DNA from: Streptomyces sp. NRRL B-1140
Lineage (GTDB): Bacteria; Actinomycetota; Actinomycetes; Streptomycetales; Streptomycetaceae
Direction of reading: 5' to 3'
Length of the DNA: 51,432 bases
Assembly: GCF_001280065.1 (NCBI RefSeq)
Contig: NZ_LGEA01000114.1
Span: 392,635 to 444,066, forward strand
Part shown: positions 32,648 through 43,609 of the stretch, piece by piece
How the letters are laid out: each line of letters starts with the position of its first letter
Position numbering within the stretch: the first letter of the stretch is position 1
The notes under the pieces: model-generated
The model's input: only the letters and a program-made list of their open reading frames with translations
Told to the model about the DNA's origin: nothing
Databases searched by the model: none
Program-made: the position numbers and the translations under genes

Positions 32648-33606
32648 GCCCGTTCCGTCTCACCCGCACCCTGCCCGAGGACGCCACGGACGCCGCACTG
32701 CGCGCCGATGTCCACCGTGGTCTGACCGGCCGCCCCAAGTCGCTCCCGCCGAAGTGGTTCTACGACGCCCACGGCAGCGACCTGTTCGAGAAGATCACGG
32801 AACTCCCGGAGTACTACCCCACGCGCGCGGAACGGGAGATCCTCCTCGCGCGCTCCGGCGACATCGCCGCGGCCACCAGGGCGCGCACCCTCGTCGAGCT
32901 GGGCTCCGGCTCCTCGGAGAAGACCCGGCATCTGCTCGACGCCCTCACGGACCTGCACACCTACGTGCCGGTCGACGTCAGCGAGAGTGCCCTCGCCCAG
33001 GCCGGCCAGGCGCTCGCCGCCGAACGGCCGGGCCTGGACGTTCACGCGCTGATCGCCGACTTCACCGCGGAACTGACCCTGCCGGACACGCCGGGGCCCC
33101 GGCTGGTGGCGTTCCTCGGCGGCACGGTCGGCAATCTGCTGCCCGCCGAACGCGCCGCGTTCCTGTCGTCCGTACGCGCCCTGCTCACCCCCGGCGATGC
33201 CCTGCTGCTGGGCACGGACCTGGTCAAGGACGAGGAGGTGCTGGTCCGGGCGTACGACGACGGAGCCGGGGTGACGGCCGCGTTCAACAAGAACGTCCTG
33301 TCCGTGATCAACCGCGAGCTGGGCGGCGACTTCGAGCCCGCCGCGTTCGACCACGTGGCGTTGTGGGACGCCGGGCACGAGTGGATCGAGATGCGGCTGC
33401 GCTCGCGCAGGGCACAGACGGTGAAGGTGCCGGCGCTCGACCTCGCCGTCGACTTCGCGGCCGGTGAGGAGATGCGGACCGAGGTGTCGGCGAAGTTCCG
33501 GCAGGAGGGCGTGCGCGCCGAACTGTCGGCGGCGGACCTGGACCTGACGCACTGGTGGACGGACGGCCCGGGCCGGTTCGCGCTGTCGCTGAGCGTGGCG
33601 CGCTGA
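32644..33606 (+). CDS. egtD: Histidine N-alpha-methyltransferase EgtD
   Basis: The 320-residue protein has YDAHGSDLFEKITELPEYYPTR, the EgtD start, then the SAM motif LVELGSGSSEKTRHLL and GGTVGNLLPAERAAFL. It trimethylates histidine to hercynine, the first committed step. GTG 32644 overlaps the egtC TGA, so the four genes are a single coupled transcript. The final lyase EgtE is not encoded nearby. Confidence 0.96.
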   Translation: MSPFRLTRTLPEDATDAALRADVHRGLTGRPKSLPPKWFYDAHGSDLFEKITELPEYYPTRAEREILLARSGDIAAATRARTLVELGSGSSEKTRHLLDALTDLHTYVPVDVSESALAQAGQALAAERPGLDVHALIADFTAELTLPDTPGPRLVAFLGGTVGNLLPAERAAFLSSVRALLTPGDALLLGTDLVKDEEVLVRAYDDGAGVTAAFNKNVLSVINRELGGDFEPAAFDHVALWDAGHEWIEMRLRSRRAQTVKVPALDLAVDFAAGEEMRTEVSAKFRQEGVRAELSAADLDLTHWWTDGPGRFALSLSVAR

Positions 33607-33620
33607 CCCCGTGAAGCCCG

Positions 33621-33666
33621 GGCGGCGGCGACGGCGGGAGACGACGTCTCGCGCATCGCCGCCGCC
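33621..33666 (+). terminator. Hairpin terminator after egt operon
   Basis: GGCGGCGGCGA (33621-33631) and TCGCCGCCGCC (33656-33666) form perfect 11-bp arms, and the inner segment GAGACG-A-CGTCTC can pair too. It lies 15 nt past the egtD stop. Confidence 0.7.
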
Positions 33667-33730
33667 TGGGGCACGGTGGAATGACGCGTGACACTCCCGT
33701 CACTGGCACGTCAGGGAAGAGGAGCAGCGG

Positions 33731-33946
33731 ATGTCGAACCACACCTACCGGGTCACGGAGATCGTCGGCACCTCACCGGACGGCGTCGACCAGGCCATCC
33801 GCAACGGCATCGACCGGGCCTCGCAGACGCTGCGCAACCTGGACTGGTTCGAGGTGACGCAGGTGCGCGGCCAGCTCGAGGACGGGCGGATCGCGCACTG
33901 GCAGGTGGGGCTGAAGGTGGGCTTCCGGCTGGACGAGTCCGAGTAG
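33731..33946 (+). CDS. Dodecin (flavin-binding dodecamer protein)
   Basis: The 71-residue protein has the dodecin fold pattern: VTEIVGTSPDGVDQAIRNGIDRAS, then LDWFEVTQVRGQLEDG and VGLKVGFRLD. The Trp in LDWFEV matches the residue that stacks on the flavin. Dodecins store and quench flavins (or CoA in actinobacteria). AGGAG lies 7 nt before the ATG. Confidence 0.94.
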   Translation: MSNHTYRVTEIVGTSPDGVDQAIRNGIDRASQTLRNLDWFEVTQVRGQLEDGRIAHWQVGLKVGFRLDESE

Positions 33947-33955
33947 TTCAGGGGC

Positions 33956-33970
33956 CCGGGCTCTGCCCGG
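33956..33970. terminator. Small hairpin between convergent dodecin and HAD genes
   Basis: CCGGGC-TCT-GCCCGG, six-base-pair arms with a 3-nt loop, in the 33-bp convergent gap. Confidence 0.4.
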
Positions 33971-33979
33971 CGGGCACGC

Positions 33980-34474
33980 TCAGGTGCGCCCTTCGCGCTC
34001 CTGAGCCGCCTTCATCTCGGCGGACCGGGTCACCCAGTCGGCCCGGACGACGGTGAAGCCCGCGCGCCGGGCGTCGGCGCAGACCAGTTCGTCGTCGTCG
34101 ACGAGGACGCGGACCTCGCGGGTGCGGGCCAGCCGCCGCAGGATCTCCAGCTTGGTGAACCGGGCGGGCCGCCTGTCGGCGTCCCGCCGCATGTACACGC
34201 GCCCCTCGGGCAGTCCCTGGGCGGCGAGCCAGTCGAGCGTGTCGCGCCGGCAGCGCTCGGGCCGCCCCGTGAGGTAGAGGATCTCGCACTCCCGCGCGTG
34301 CTCCCGGACCAGCGCGATGCCCTCCGGGACGGGCGGATCCTGCGGCGCCGCCGCGAAGAAACCGTCCCAGTCCTTCGGCCTGCGCTCCAGGAACCCCTGC
34401 CGGTGCGAGGCGTCGGAGAGGGTGTTGTCCAGGTCGAACACGGCCAGCGGGGTCTCGCTGCGGTCGTCGCTCAC
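33980..34474 (-). CDS. HAD-superfamily phosphatase (polynucleotide-kinase-3'-phosphatase-like)
   Basis: The 164-residue protein has HAD motif I DLDNTLSD (Asp nucleophile and general acid), motif II LTGRPE, Lys in FTKLEIL and acidic motif VLVDDDE. The small size and YMRRDADRRP segment resemble the phosphatase domain of bacterial polynucleotide kinase/phosphatase proteins. The GTG start at 34474 has a TAGGCT 7 nt upstream, suggesting leaderless expression. Confidence 0.85.
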   Translation of the reverse strand: MSDDRSETPLAVFDLDNTLSDASHRQGFLERRPKDWDGFFAAAPQDPPVPEGIALVREHARECEILYLTGRPERCRRDTLDWLAAQGLPEGRVYMRRDADRRPARFTKLEILRRLARTREVRVLVDDDELVCADARRAGFTVVRADWVTRSAEMKAAQEREGRT

Positions 34475-34481
34475 GCCGCCC

Positions 34482-34487
34482 AGCCTA
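34482..34487 (-). promoter_or_regulatory. -10 element of HAD phosphatase gene
   Basis: TAGGCT on the minus strand lies 7 nt upstream of the GTG start. Confidence 0.4.
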
Positions 34488-34539
34488 AGGGGTTCCTTCA
34501 CCAGGCCCACCCGGGTCGCGGCCGGGACCCGAACGCGCA

Positions 34540-34569
34540 TTGTTAATGGGATCCATTTTCATGTAGCGT
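34540..34569 (+). promoter_or_regulatory. rpmF promoter (TTGTTA-N18-TAGCGT) overlapping a Zur-box-like site
   Basis: A -35 TTGTTA (34540-34545) and -10 TAGCGT (34564-34569) are 18 bp apart. Between them on the minus strand sits TGAAAATGGATCCCA (34547-34561), matching about 11 of 15 positions of the Streptomyces Zur box as I remember it (TGAAAATGATTTTCA), with its first eight bases exact. Zur would block transcription when zinc is plentiful. Confidence 0.65.
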
Positions 34570-34599
34570 CTCGGTGCCCGACCACCGAGGAGGAATCCC

Positions 34600-34770
34600 A
34601 TGGCTGTCCCCAAGCGGAAGATGTCCCGCAGCAACACCCGTCACCGCCGCGCCCAGTGGAAGGCGGCCACACCCACCCTGGTCCCGGTCACCGTGGACGG
34701 CGTCCGGCACCTGGTACCCCAGAACCTCGTCAAGGCCTACGAGCGTGGCCTGCTACGCCCCGACGGCTGA
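34600..34770 (+). CDS. rpmF: 50S ribosomal protein L32, zinc-free paralogue
   Basis: The 56-residue protein begins [20 protein letters not shown], the L32 signature. The C-terminal half ([19 protein letters not shown]) has no Cys, so the zinc-binding CxxC knuckles of the normal form are missing. Such paralogues replace the zinc form during zinc starvation. GAGGAGG lies 8 nt before the ATG, and the promoter carries a Zur-box-like site. Its last 18 bases overlap the convergent nucleotidyltransferase gene. Confidence 0.93.
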   Translation: MAVPKRKMSRSNTRHRRAQWKAATPTLVPVTVDGVRHLVPQNLVKAYERGLLRPDG

Positions 34771-35463
34771 GCACTCCGCCCCGGCCCAGAAGTGCGCCCG
34801 GACCCGGCGCAGCCAGGCCTCGACCGGCGCCTCGTCGGGCTCGTCCGGCAGTGCCGAGGGGCCCTCGTCGAAGGCCGCCTCGTGGTGCCGGAGCAGGGGC
34901 AGGGCGGCCGCGGGGTCGGCGGCGACGCGCTCGCCGAAGGCGTGGTACTCCTCCGGGTCCTCGACGCGGATCGTCAACCGCCCGGTGGTGTACAGCTCCA
35001 GGCCCTGCGCGCACAGCCGCTTGAGATGCCGGGCGTGCTTGGACGTGCGCTTGCGGGTGTCGGCGGAGAACGAACCGTCACCGCGCGTCTCCAGCCGCCG
35101 GAACTGCTGGGTGGCGTACCCGAGATAGGCGTCCCGGACGCGCTTGGCGCTCAGGAACGCCGAACGGATGCCGATGAGTTCCTCGCCGAGCGGGGTGCGC
35201 ACCTCGTACAGGTCGTCCGGGAGCCACACCAGCTCCATCGCGGTCGGGTTGCCGCCCAGGGCCAGCCGGCACCACTTGGCGGCCTCGTGCAGCGTCCGGT
35301 CCGGGGCCGTACTGACGTGGGACTCCTTCGGCCGGCGCAGACCGTGCAGCTCCTCGGTCGGCGCGGCGAACAGGCCGAGGCGGTCGATGTCCGAGCCCGG
35401 GCGGGCCAGGCCGTAGGCGGTCGATCCGACGACACCGCAGAGCAGGACGTTGGGGACGGTCAT
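34753..35463 (-). CDS. DNA polymerase beta-superfamily nucleotidyltransferase (YcgL/COG3541-like)
   Basis: The 236-residue protein carries the [18 protein letters not shown] nucleotidyltransferase signature with metal-binding Asp-x-Asp. A helical C-terminal region follows ([18 protein letters not shown]). COG3541-type proteins have unknown targets. ATG 35463 has AAAGG 9 nt upstream. It overlaps the rpmF 3' end by 18 bases. Confidence 0.87.
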   Translation of the reverse strand: MTVPNVLLCGVVGSTAYGLARPGSDIDRLGLFAAPTEELHGLRRPKESHVSTAPDRTLHEAAKWCRLALGGNPTAMELVWLPDDLYEVRTPLGEELIGIRSAFLSAKRVRDAYLGYATQQFRRLETRGDGSFSADTRKRTSKHARHLKRLCAQGLELYTTGRLTIRVEDPEEYHAFGERVAADPAAALPLLRHHEAAFDEGPSALPDEPDEAPVEAWLRRVRAHFWAGAECSAVGA

Positions 35464-35583
35464 GGTCGGCCGCCTTTCGCTACGAGGTACCGGAACATTG
35501 TCCTGGCGTGCCCGGACGCGGTCACCCGGTTTTCCGGTGACGGTCCGCGCGGTCCGGCGGAATACCGGCGGGGCCACCCGGCG

Positions 35584-35589
35584 TAGAAC
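35584..35589 (+). promoter_or_regulatory. -10 element of LLM oxidoreductase gene
   Basis: TAGAAC ends 5 nt before ATG 35595; no ribosome site is present, so the transcript is probably leaderless. Confidence 0.35.
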
Positions 35590-35594
35590 CCGGT

Positions 35595-36590
35595 ATGGAT
35601 CCCGTGCGCCTGTCCGTCCTCGACCGCTCCCGCACCCGCGAGGGGCACACCCACCCCGAGGCGCTGCGCGACACCGTGCGACTGGCGCGGGAGCTGGAGC
35701 GGCTCGGTTACCACCGCTTCTGGGTCTCCGAGCACCACGGCGTGCCGGGGGTCGCCGGTTCCGCTCCGACGGTGCTGGCCGCGGCCGTCGCGGGCGCGAC
35801 CCGGACGATCCGGGTCGGCACCGGCGGGGTGATGCTGCCCAACCACCGGCCGCTGGTCGTGGCCGAGCAGTTCGGCGTGCTGGAGTCGCTGTTCCCCGGA
35901 CGGATCGACATGGGCCTCGGCCGCTCCGTCGGCTTCACGGACGGGGTACGGCGGGCCCTGGGCCGTGACAAGGGCGACGCCGACGACTTCGAGGCCCAGC
36001 TCGCGGAGCTGCTCGGCTGGTTCCGGGGCACCTCCCCCACCGGGGTCCACGCCCGTCCCGCCGAGGGCCTGAGTGTGCCGCCGTTCGTCCTGGCCATGGG
36101 CGAGGGTGCCGGCATCGCCGCCCGGGCGGGCCTGCCGATGGTCATCGGGGACCTCAGGAACCGGGACAGGATGCGGCGCGGCATCGACCACTACCGTGAC
36201 CACTTCCGCCCCTCCGTCTGGGCCGCCGAGCCCTACGTCGTCGTCTCGGGCACGATCGCCGTGGCCGGCACGCCCGAGGAGGCCCGGCGGCTGCTGATCC
36301 CCGAGGCCTGGTCCATGGCGCACTCCCGCACTCACGGCACCTTCCCGCCGCTGCCGCCCGCCGAGCTCGTGGAGACGCGCTCGATGACCGCCAAGGAGCG
36401 CGGTTTCTACGAGTCCGGCCTGACCGGCCACATCACCGGCACCGAGGCGCAGGTGGCGCACGAGCTGGAGACGCTGCTGAAGGAGACGGGCGCCCAGGAG
36501 GTCCTCGTCACGACCAGCACCTACGACCGTGAAGCCCTGCTGGACTCCTACCGGCGGCTGGCCGCGATCACCTCGGTCGGAGCCGGTTAG
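35595..36590 (+). CDS. LLM-class flavin-dependent oxidoreductase
   Basis: The 331-residue protein is a bacterial-luciferase-like TIM barrel: [40 protein letters not shown] and [21 protein letters not shown] are hallmarks of the MsnO8/luxA-like group. It uses reduced FMN and oxygen. The substrate is unknown. It lies 11 bp before the UvrA-like gene. Confidence 0.9.
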   Translation: MDPVRLSVLDRSRTREGHTHPEALRDTVRLARELERLGYHRFWVSEHHGVPGVAGSAPTVLAAAVAGATRTIRVGTGGVMLPNHRPLVVAEQFGVLESLFPGRIDMGLGRSVGFTDGVRRALGRDKGDADDFEAQLAELLGWFRGTSPTGVHARPAEGLSVPPFVLAMGEGAGIAARAGLPMVIGDLRNRDRMRRGIDHYRDHFRPSVWAAEPYVVVSGTIAVAGTPEEARRLLIPEAWSMAHSRTHGTFPPLPPAELVETRSMTAKERGFYESGLTGHITGTEAQVAHELETLLKETGAQEVLVTTSTYDREALLDSYRRLAAITSVGAG

Positions 36591-36593
36591 AGT
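36588..36593 (+). promoter_or_regulatory. -10 element of UvrA-like gene
   Basis: TAGAGT overlaps the stop of the preceding gene and lies 8 nt before ATG 36602, suggesting an internal leaderless promoter. Confidence 0.35.
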
Positions 36594-36601
36594 CGTCTCC
36601 C

Positions 36602-38939
36602 ATGCACGACCGCGACCCCCATGACCCGTACGTCCGTGTCCGCGGAGCCCGTGAGCACAACCTCCGGGGCGTCGATGTCGACATCCCCCGGGACGTGCTG
36701 GCCGTGTTCACCGGCGTGTCCGGCTCGGGAAAGTCGTCGCTGGCGTTCGGCACGATCTACGCGGAGGCGCAGCGGCGTTACTTCGAGTCGGTGGCGCCGT
36801 ACGCGCGCCGGCTGATCCACCAGGTCGGCGCGCCGAAGGTCGGGGAGATCACGGGTCTGCCCCCGGCGGTCTCGCTCCAGCAGCGCCGGGCGGCGCCCAC
36901 CTCCCGCTCCTCCGTCGGCACCGTCACCAATCTCTCGAACTCCCTGCGGATGCTGTTCTCCCGGGCCGGCACCTACCCGCCCGGCGCCGAGCGGCGACGC
37001 CTTCTCGCCGAACACGGCGGTGGGGGCCTGCCCGCAGTGCCACGGGCTCGGGCGGGTGCACCGCACGAGCGAGGAGCTGCTGGTCCCCGACCCGTCGCTG
37101 TCGGTCCGCGACGGGGCGATCGCCGCGTGGCCGGGCGCCTGGCAGGGCAAGAACCTTCGGGACATTCTCGACGCGCTGGGCCACGACGTGGACCGGCCGT
37201 GGCGGGAGCTGCCGGCGGACGAGCGGGAGTGGATCCTGTTCACGGAGGAGCAGCCGGTCGTCACGGTGCACCCCGTGCGGGACGCCGACCGCATCCAGCG
37301 GCCGTACCAGGGCACGTACATGAGCGCCCACCGGTACGTGATGAAGACGTTCTCGGACTCCAAGAGCCCGACCCTGCGGGCGAAGGCCGAGCGGTACCTC
37401 ACCAGTGCGCCCTGCCCGGCGTGCGGCGGCAGCCGGCTGCGTCCCGAGGCCCTGGCGGTGACGTTCGGCGGGCGGACCATCGCCGAGCTGGCGGCACTGC
37501 CGCTGGTCGAGCTGGCCGAGAGTCTCGAAGGGACCTCGGAGGCCGCCCGGGTGCTCACCGACGACCTGCGCTCCCGTATCGCGCCGGTCCTGGAGCTGGG
37601 GCTCGGCTACCTCAGTCTCAACCGGCCCACCCCCACCCTCTCCGCGGGCGAACTGCAGCGCCTGCGCCTGGCCACCCAGCTGCGCTCCGGCCTGTTCGGG
37701 GTCGTCTACGTCCTCGACGAACCGTCGGCCGGACTGCACCCGGCGGACACCGAGGCGCTGCTCACGGTGCTGGCGCGGCTGAAGGCGTCCGGGAACTCGG
37801 TGTTCGTGGTGGAACACCACCTGGACGTGGTGCGCGCCGCCGACTGGCTGGTCGACGTGGGTCCGGACGCGGGTGAGCACGGCGGGCGCGTGCTGCACAG
37901 CGGCCCGGTGGCCGGGCTGGCGGGCGTCGAGGAGTCGGCGACCGCCCGTTACCTGTCCGGCCGCTCCCCCGCCCCGGCCCGCGAGGTGCGCGAGGCGACC
38001 GGGTGGCTGACGACCGGCCCGATCAGCCGCCACAACCTGCGCGGCGTGACGGCACAGTTCCCGCTCGGCGTGTTCACCGCGGTCACGGGCGTGTCCGGCT
38101 CGGGCAAGTCCACGCTCATCGGCGAGATCACGGAGGACTCGGCGGGCGTGGGCCGGCTGGTGTCGGTCGACCAGAAGCCGATCGGCCGCACCCCGCGTTC
38201 CAACCTCGCCACCTACACCGGCCTCTTCGACGTCGTACGCAAGGTGTTCGCGGCCACCGAGGGGGCGCGCGAACGCGGTTTCGGCGTCGGGCGGTTCTCG
38301 TTCAACGTGGCGGGCGGGCGCTGTGAGACCTGCCAGGGCGAAGGATTCGTCAGCGTCGAGCTGCTCTTCCTGCCGAGCACGTACGCGCCCTGCCCGGACT
38401 GCGGCGGGGCGCGCTACCACCCGGAGACGCTGGCGGTGACGTACCGGGGGCGGAACATCGCGCAGGTGCTGGATCTGACGGTGGAGAGCGCGGCGGAGTT
38501 CTTCGCGGACACCCCGGCCGTGGCCCGCAGCCTCGGCACCCTGCTCGACGTCGGCCTGGGATACCTCCGCCTGGGCCAGCCGGCGACCGAGCTCTCCGGC
38601 GGCGAGGCCCAGCGCATCAAGCTGGCGAGCGAACTGCAGCGCGGCCGGCGCGGCCACACGCTGTACCTCCTCGACGAGCCCACGACCGGGCTGCACCCGG
38701 CGGACGTGGATGTCCTGATGCGCCAGTTGCACGGCCTCGTCGACACCGGGCACACGGTGGTCGTCGTCGAGCACGACATGTCGGTCGTCGCGGGCGCGGA
38801 CTGGGTGATCGATCTCGGGCCGGGCGGCGGTGACGAAGGGGGCCGGATCGTGGCGGCGGGCCCGCCCGCGGAGGTCGCCCGCTCGGCGGACAGCCGGACG
38901 GCACCGTATCTGGCCCGTGCGCTGTCCGGGGGCGGCTGA
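36602..38939 (+). pseudogene. UvrA-like ABC ATPase (class 2, drug-resistance/DNA-repair type), frameshifted
   Basis: The first 131 codons encode [20 protein letters not shown], the Walker [21 protein letters not shown] and PPAVSLQQRR. The frame then shifts at about 36990-36995; the rest (GACPQCHGLGRVHRTSEEL onward to 38939) contains the zinc-ribbon CPACGG, ABC signature, a second Walker [15 protein letters not shown] and [15 protein letters not shown]. Read through, the product would be about 780 residues, the size of UvrA2/DrrC proteins. The break fits one extra base or a loss of about eight; AER continues as DAFSPNT if one G is removed. Inactivation or assembly error. Confidence 0.85.
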
Positions 38940-39019
38940 GGTGCGGCGGCGCGCACCCACGCCGGGGGCCCGCCGAGATCCGGCGGCGCGCACCACCCAT
39001 GTCGCCGGCATGGGTGCCT
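38940..39019. other. Convergent gap between UvrA-like and acyltransferase genes
   Basis: This 80-bp stretch contains two partial copies of GGCGGCGCGCACC (about 38943 and 38982), which could pair with nearby GC-rich sequence. No gene is seen. Confidence 0.3.
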
Positions 39020-39838
39020 TTACGCCACCAGCACCGTGTGCGTCCAGGCCGGCGCGGCCGTCTCCTGCGGCTGTGCCGCTCGGGCGAGCGTGCGGCGGTC
39101 GGGGCTGCTGCCCGGCACGAGGGCCTCGCGTACCTCGACCTCCGCGATGAGGCCGCGTGCGGTCGTCACCCGCCACAAGGAGGCCAGCAGGGTGTCATCG
39201 CCGACGTACGCGGGGGCCGTGGCGGTGGCCCCGCCGTCACCCAGCCGATAGCCGAGGCGCACCGGCTGGACCGGCACGCCCGCGTCCAGGGCCGCCTGGA
39301 AGACGGCCCGGCGGAAGGTTCCCTGGGCCCGGCCGCACCAAGTGCTGCCCTCGGGGAAGGCCGCGACCGCGGTGCCCTCGCGCAGGACCGCGGCGATCCG
39401 GGCGACGGTGTCCGGGAGGGCCCGCAGCCGGTCGCGGTCGATGAACAGTGTTCCGCCGCGCGCGGCGAGCGCACCGGCGACGGGCCAGTGCCGCACCTCC
39501 GTCTTGGCCAGCATCCGGGCGGGGCGTACGGCGGCGAGCAGCGGGATGTCCAGCCAGGAGATGTGGTTGGCGACCAGCAGCAGTCCCCCGGTGGGGGCGG
39601 CGGCGCCGGAGATCCGGACCCGGACGCCGGCGGCCCGTACGATCCACCGGCACCAGCGCCGGACCAGCGACGCGGGTATCCGGGCGCCGAAGGGGGTCAG
39701 CGCGATCCCCGCGATCAGGAGCAGCACCACCGCGCCGAGCCGCAGTACGGCACGCGGTACGTCCCGCGCCCGCACGGGCGCCGGTGCCTGGACACAGGCC
39801 CCGGGCGTGCAGGGCGCGGTGGGCAGCCAGGCGCTCAT
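39020..39838 (-). CDS. olsA: 1-acylglycerol-phosphate-type acyltransferase (OlsA-like)
   Basis: The 272-residue protein has an N-terminal membrane helix (about 32-52) and the PlsC motifs NHISWLD (HX4D catalytic) and FPEGSTW. Because its ATG overlaps the stop of an OlsB-like gene (TGATG), it is best read as the second acyltransferase of ornithine-lipid synthesis, adding the ester-linked acyl chain to lyso-ornithine lipid. A general lysophosphatidate acyltransferase is the alternative. Confidence 0.82.
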   Translation of the reverse strand: MSAWLPTAPCTPGACVQAPAPVRARDVPRAVLRLGAVVLLLIAGIALTPFGARIPASLVRRWCRWIVRAAGVRVRISGAAAPTGGLLLVANHISWLDIPLLAAVRPARMLAKTEVRHWPVAGALAARGGTLFIDRDRLRALPDTVARIAAVLREGTAVAAFPEGSTWCGRAQGTFRRAVFQAALDAGVPVQPVRLGYRLGDGGATATAPAYVGDDTLLASLWRVTTARGLIAEVEVREALVPGSSPDRRTLARAAQPQETAAPAWTHTVLVA

Positions 39839-40605
39839 CAGGCCGGTACGAGGGAGAGGAAGTGGCGCAGGTAGCGCGCGTTGACGCGGCTCATCGGCAG
39901 CAGCACGTACAGGTCGGCGACGCCGAAGTCCGGGTCGTGGGCCGGTTCGCCGCACACCCAGGCGCCGAGACGCAGGTATCCCCGGAGCAGGGCGGGCAGT
40001 TCGACCCGGGTCGCGGGCACGGCGCCCGGCGTCCACGGCAGCAGCGGCCGGACCCGGAACTCCTCCGGGGAGAGGTGCCGGGCGCTCACCCGGTCCCAGG
40101 TGGCGGACGCGAGGGCGCCGCCGTCCGTGAGCGGAACGGAGCAGCAGCCGGCCAGCCACTCGTGACCGCGGTCGGCCATGTAGCGGGCGATGCCGGCCCA
40201 GATGAGGCTGATGACGGCGCCGTCACGGTGGTCGGGGTGCACGCAGGAGCGGCCGACCTCGACGAGCTGCGGCCGGATCCCGTCGAGCGCGCTCAGGTCG
40301 AACTCGCCCTCGGAGTACAGCCGCCCGGCCACCGCCGCGCGCTCCGGCGGCAGCAGCCGGTAGGTACCCACGACCTGGCCGGTCGTCTCCTCCCGTACGA
40401 GCAGGTGGTCGCAGTACGCGTCGAAGGCGTCGGCGTCGAGACCCGGCTGCGGGCCGGCCAGCAGGGCGCCCAGCTCCCCGGCGAAGACGTCGTGCCGCAG
40501 CCGCTGGGCGGCCCGCACGTCCTCCTCGTTCCGGGCGAGGGCGACGGTGTAGCGGGTGGGTGCCGCGGGCTGCGCGGGGCGGTCGACGGTCAGTACGCCG
40601 GTCAT
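39838..40605 (-). CDS. olsB: OlsB-like ornithine-acyl-ACP N-acyltransferase (GNAT fold)
   Basis: The 255-residue protein has the PF13444-type pattern: AQRLRHDVFAGELG, YCDHLLVREETTGQVVGTYRLLPP, VEVGRSCVHPDHRDGAVISLIWAGIARYM and GCCSVPLTDGG. OlsB attaches a 3-hydroxyacyl chain to ornithine, giving lyso-ornithine lipid for OlsA. The ATG has AGGAGAG 5 nt upstream. Ornithine lipids replace phospholipids in phosphate-poor conditions. Confidence 0.86.
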   Translation of the reverse strand: MTGVLTVDRPAQPAAPTRYTVALARNEEDVRAAQRLRHDVFAGELGALLAGPQPGLDADAFDAYCDHLLVREETTGQVVGTYRLLPPERAAVAGRLYSEGEFDLSALDGIRPQLVEVGRSCVHPDHRDGAVISLIWAGIARYMADRGHEWLAGCCSVPLTDGGALASATWDRVSARHLSPEEFRVRPLLPWTPGAVPATRVELPALLRGYLRLGAWVCGEPAHDPDFGVADLYVLLPMSRVNARYLRHFLSLVPA

Positions 40606-40915
40606 GGCTCTCTCCTGGTCACGGGCCGGAGCGGTGAGGCGGGGCGCTGAGCGGTGTCGTGCGGGGCCTTCGCCTCTGTTCTCCCGAGACCGCCTGACCG
40701 TCGCGTGTCATGTGCAGAGAGAGCGGGTGTGAGGTTGTTGAACGGCTCGCGCCTGTCGTGCGGCACAACGCGAGACGGGGCCGGGATGAGCACCACTCCC
40801 GGCCCCGCCCGTCCGCACCTTCCGGCGAACGTTCACTGCAACTCACGTGGGCACGGGGAACGGCGCGACCGGCCACACCCCACCGCGGCCGCCCGACGAC
40901 CGTCCCCGCAAGGCG
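40606..40915. promoter_or_regulatory. Intergenic region (310 bp) between sdhB and olsB
   Basis: The region must hold the olsB promoter and end of the sdh operon. It contains the hairpin described at 40777-40806. No gene or PHO-box-like repeat was recognised by eye. Confidence 0.4.
40777..40806 (-). terminator. Hairpin downstream of sdh operon
   Basis: GGGGCCGGGA (40777-40786) and TCCCGGCCCC (40797-40806) form perfect 10-bp arms with a 10-nt loop, about 110 nt past the sdhB stop. Confidence 0.6.
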
Positions 40916-41658
40916 CTACCGCTTCACCTTCCGCGCCGCCCGGAGCCACTCCTTGTTCATGCTCGTGATGGACATCAACGGGATGCCCTTCGGACAGGCG
41001 GTGGCGCACTCACCCGCGAGCGTGCACCCTCCGAACCCCTCCTCGTCCATCTGCTCCACCATGTCCAGCACCCGCGTCTCCCGCTCGGGCGCCCCTTGCG
41101 GCAGCACGTTCAGATGGTTGATCTTGGCGGACGTGAACAGCATCGCCGCCCCGTTGGGACAGGCCGCCACACACGCTCCGCAGCCGATGCACTCGGCGTG
41201 CTCGAAGGCGAGGTCGGCGTCCGGCTTCGGCACCGGCGTGGCGTGCGCCTCGGGGGCCGCCCCGGTCGGCGCGGTGATGTACCCGCCGGCCTGGATGATC
41301 CGGTCGAACGCCGACCGGTCCACGACCAGGTCCTTGATCACCGGGAACGCCGACGCCCGCCACGGCTCCACGTCGATCGTGTCGCCGTCGTCGAACGAGC
41401 GCATGTGCAACTGACAGGTGGTGGTCCGCTCGGGCCCGTGCGCGTCGCCGTTGATCACGAGCGAACACGCACCGCAGATCCCCTCACGGCAGTCGTGGTC
41501 GAAGGCGACGGGGTCCTCGCCCTTGACGATGAGCTCCTCGTTGAGCGTGTCGAGCATCTCCAGGAACGACATGTCGGGCGAGATGCCGTCCACCTCGTAC
41601 GTGGACATCGTGCCGTCGGCGTCGGCGTTCTTCTGCCGCCAGACGCGCAGGGTGAGCT

Positions 41659-41662
<4 letters not shown>
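40916..41662 (-). CDS. sdhB: Succinate dehydrogenase/fumarate reductase iron-sulfur subunit
   Basis: The 248-residue protein has an N-terminal [2Fe-2S] domain ([15 protein letters not shown]) and a C-terminal domain with [12 protein letters not shown] and [14 protein letters not shown] for the [4Fe-4S] and [3Fe-4S] clusters. It carries electrons from SdhA to the membrane cytochrome b. ATG 41662 overlaps the sdhA stop (ATGA). It is the last gene of sdhCAB. Confidence 0.95.
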
Positions 41663-43608
<1,946 letters not shown>

Positions 43609-43609
43609 G

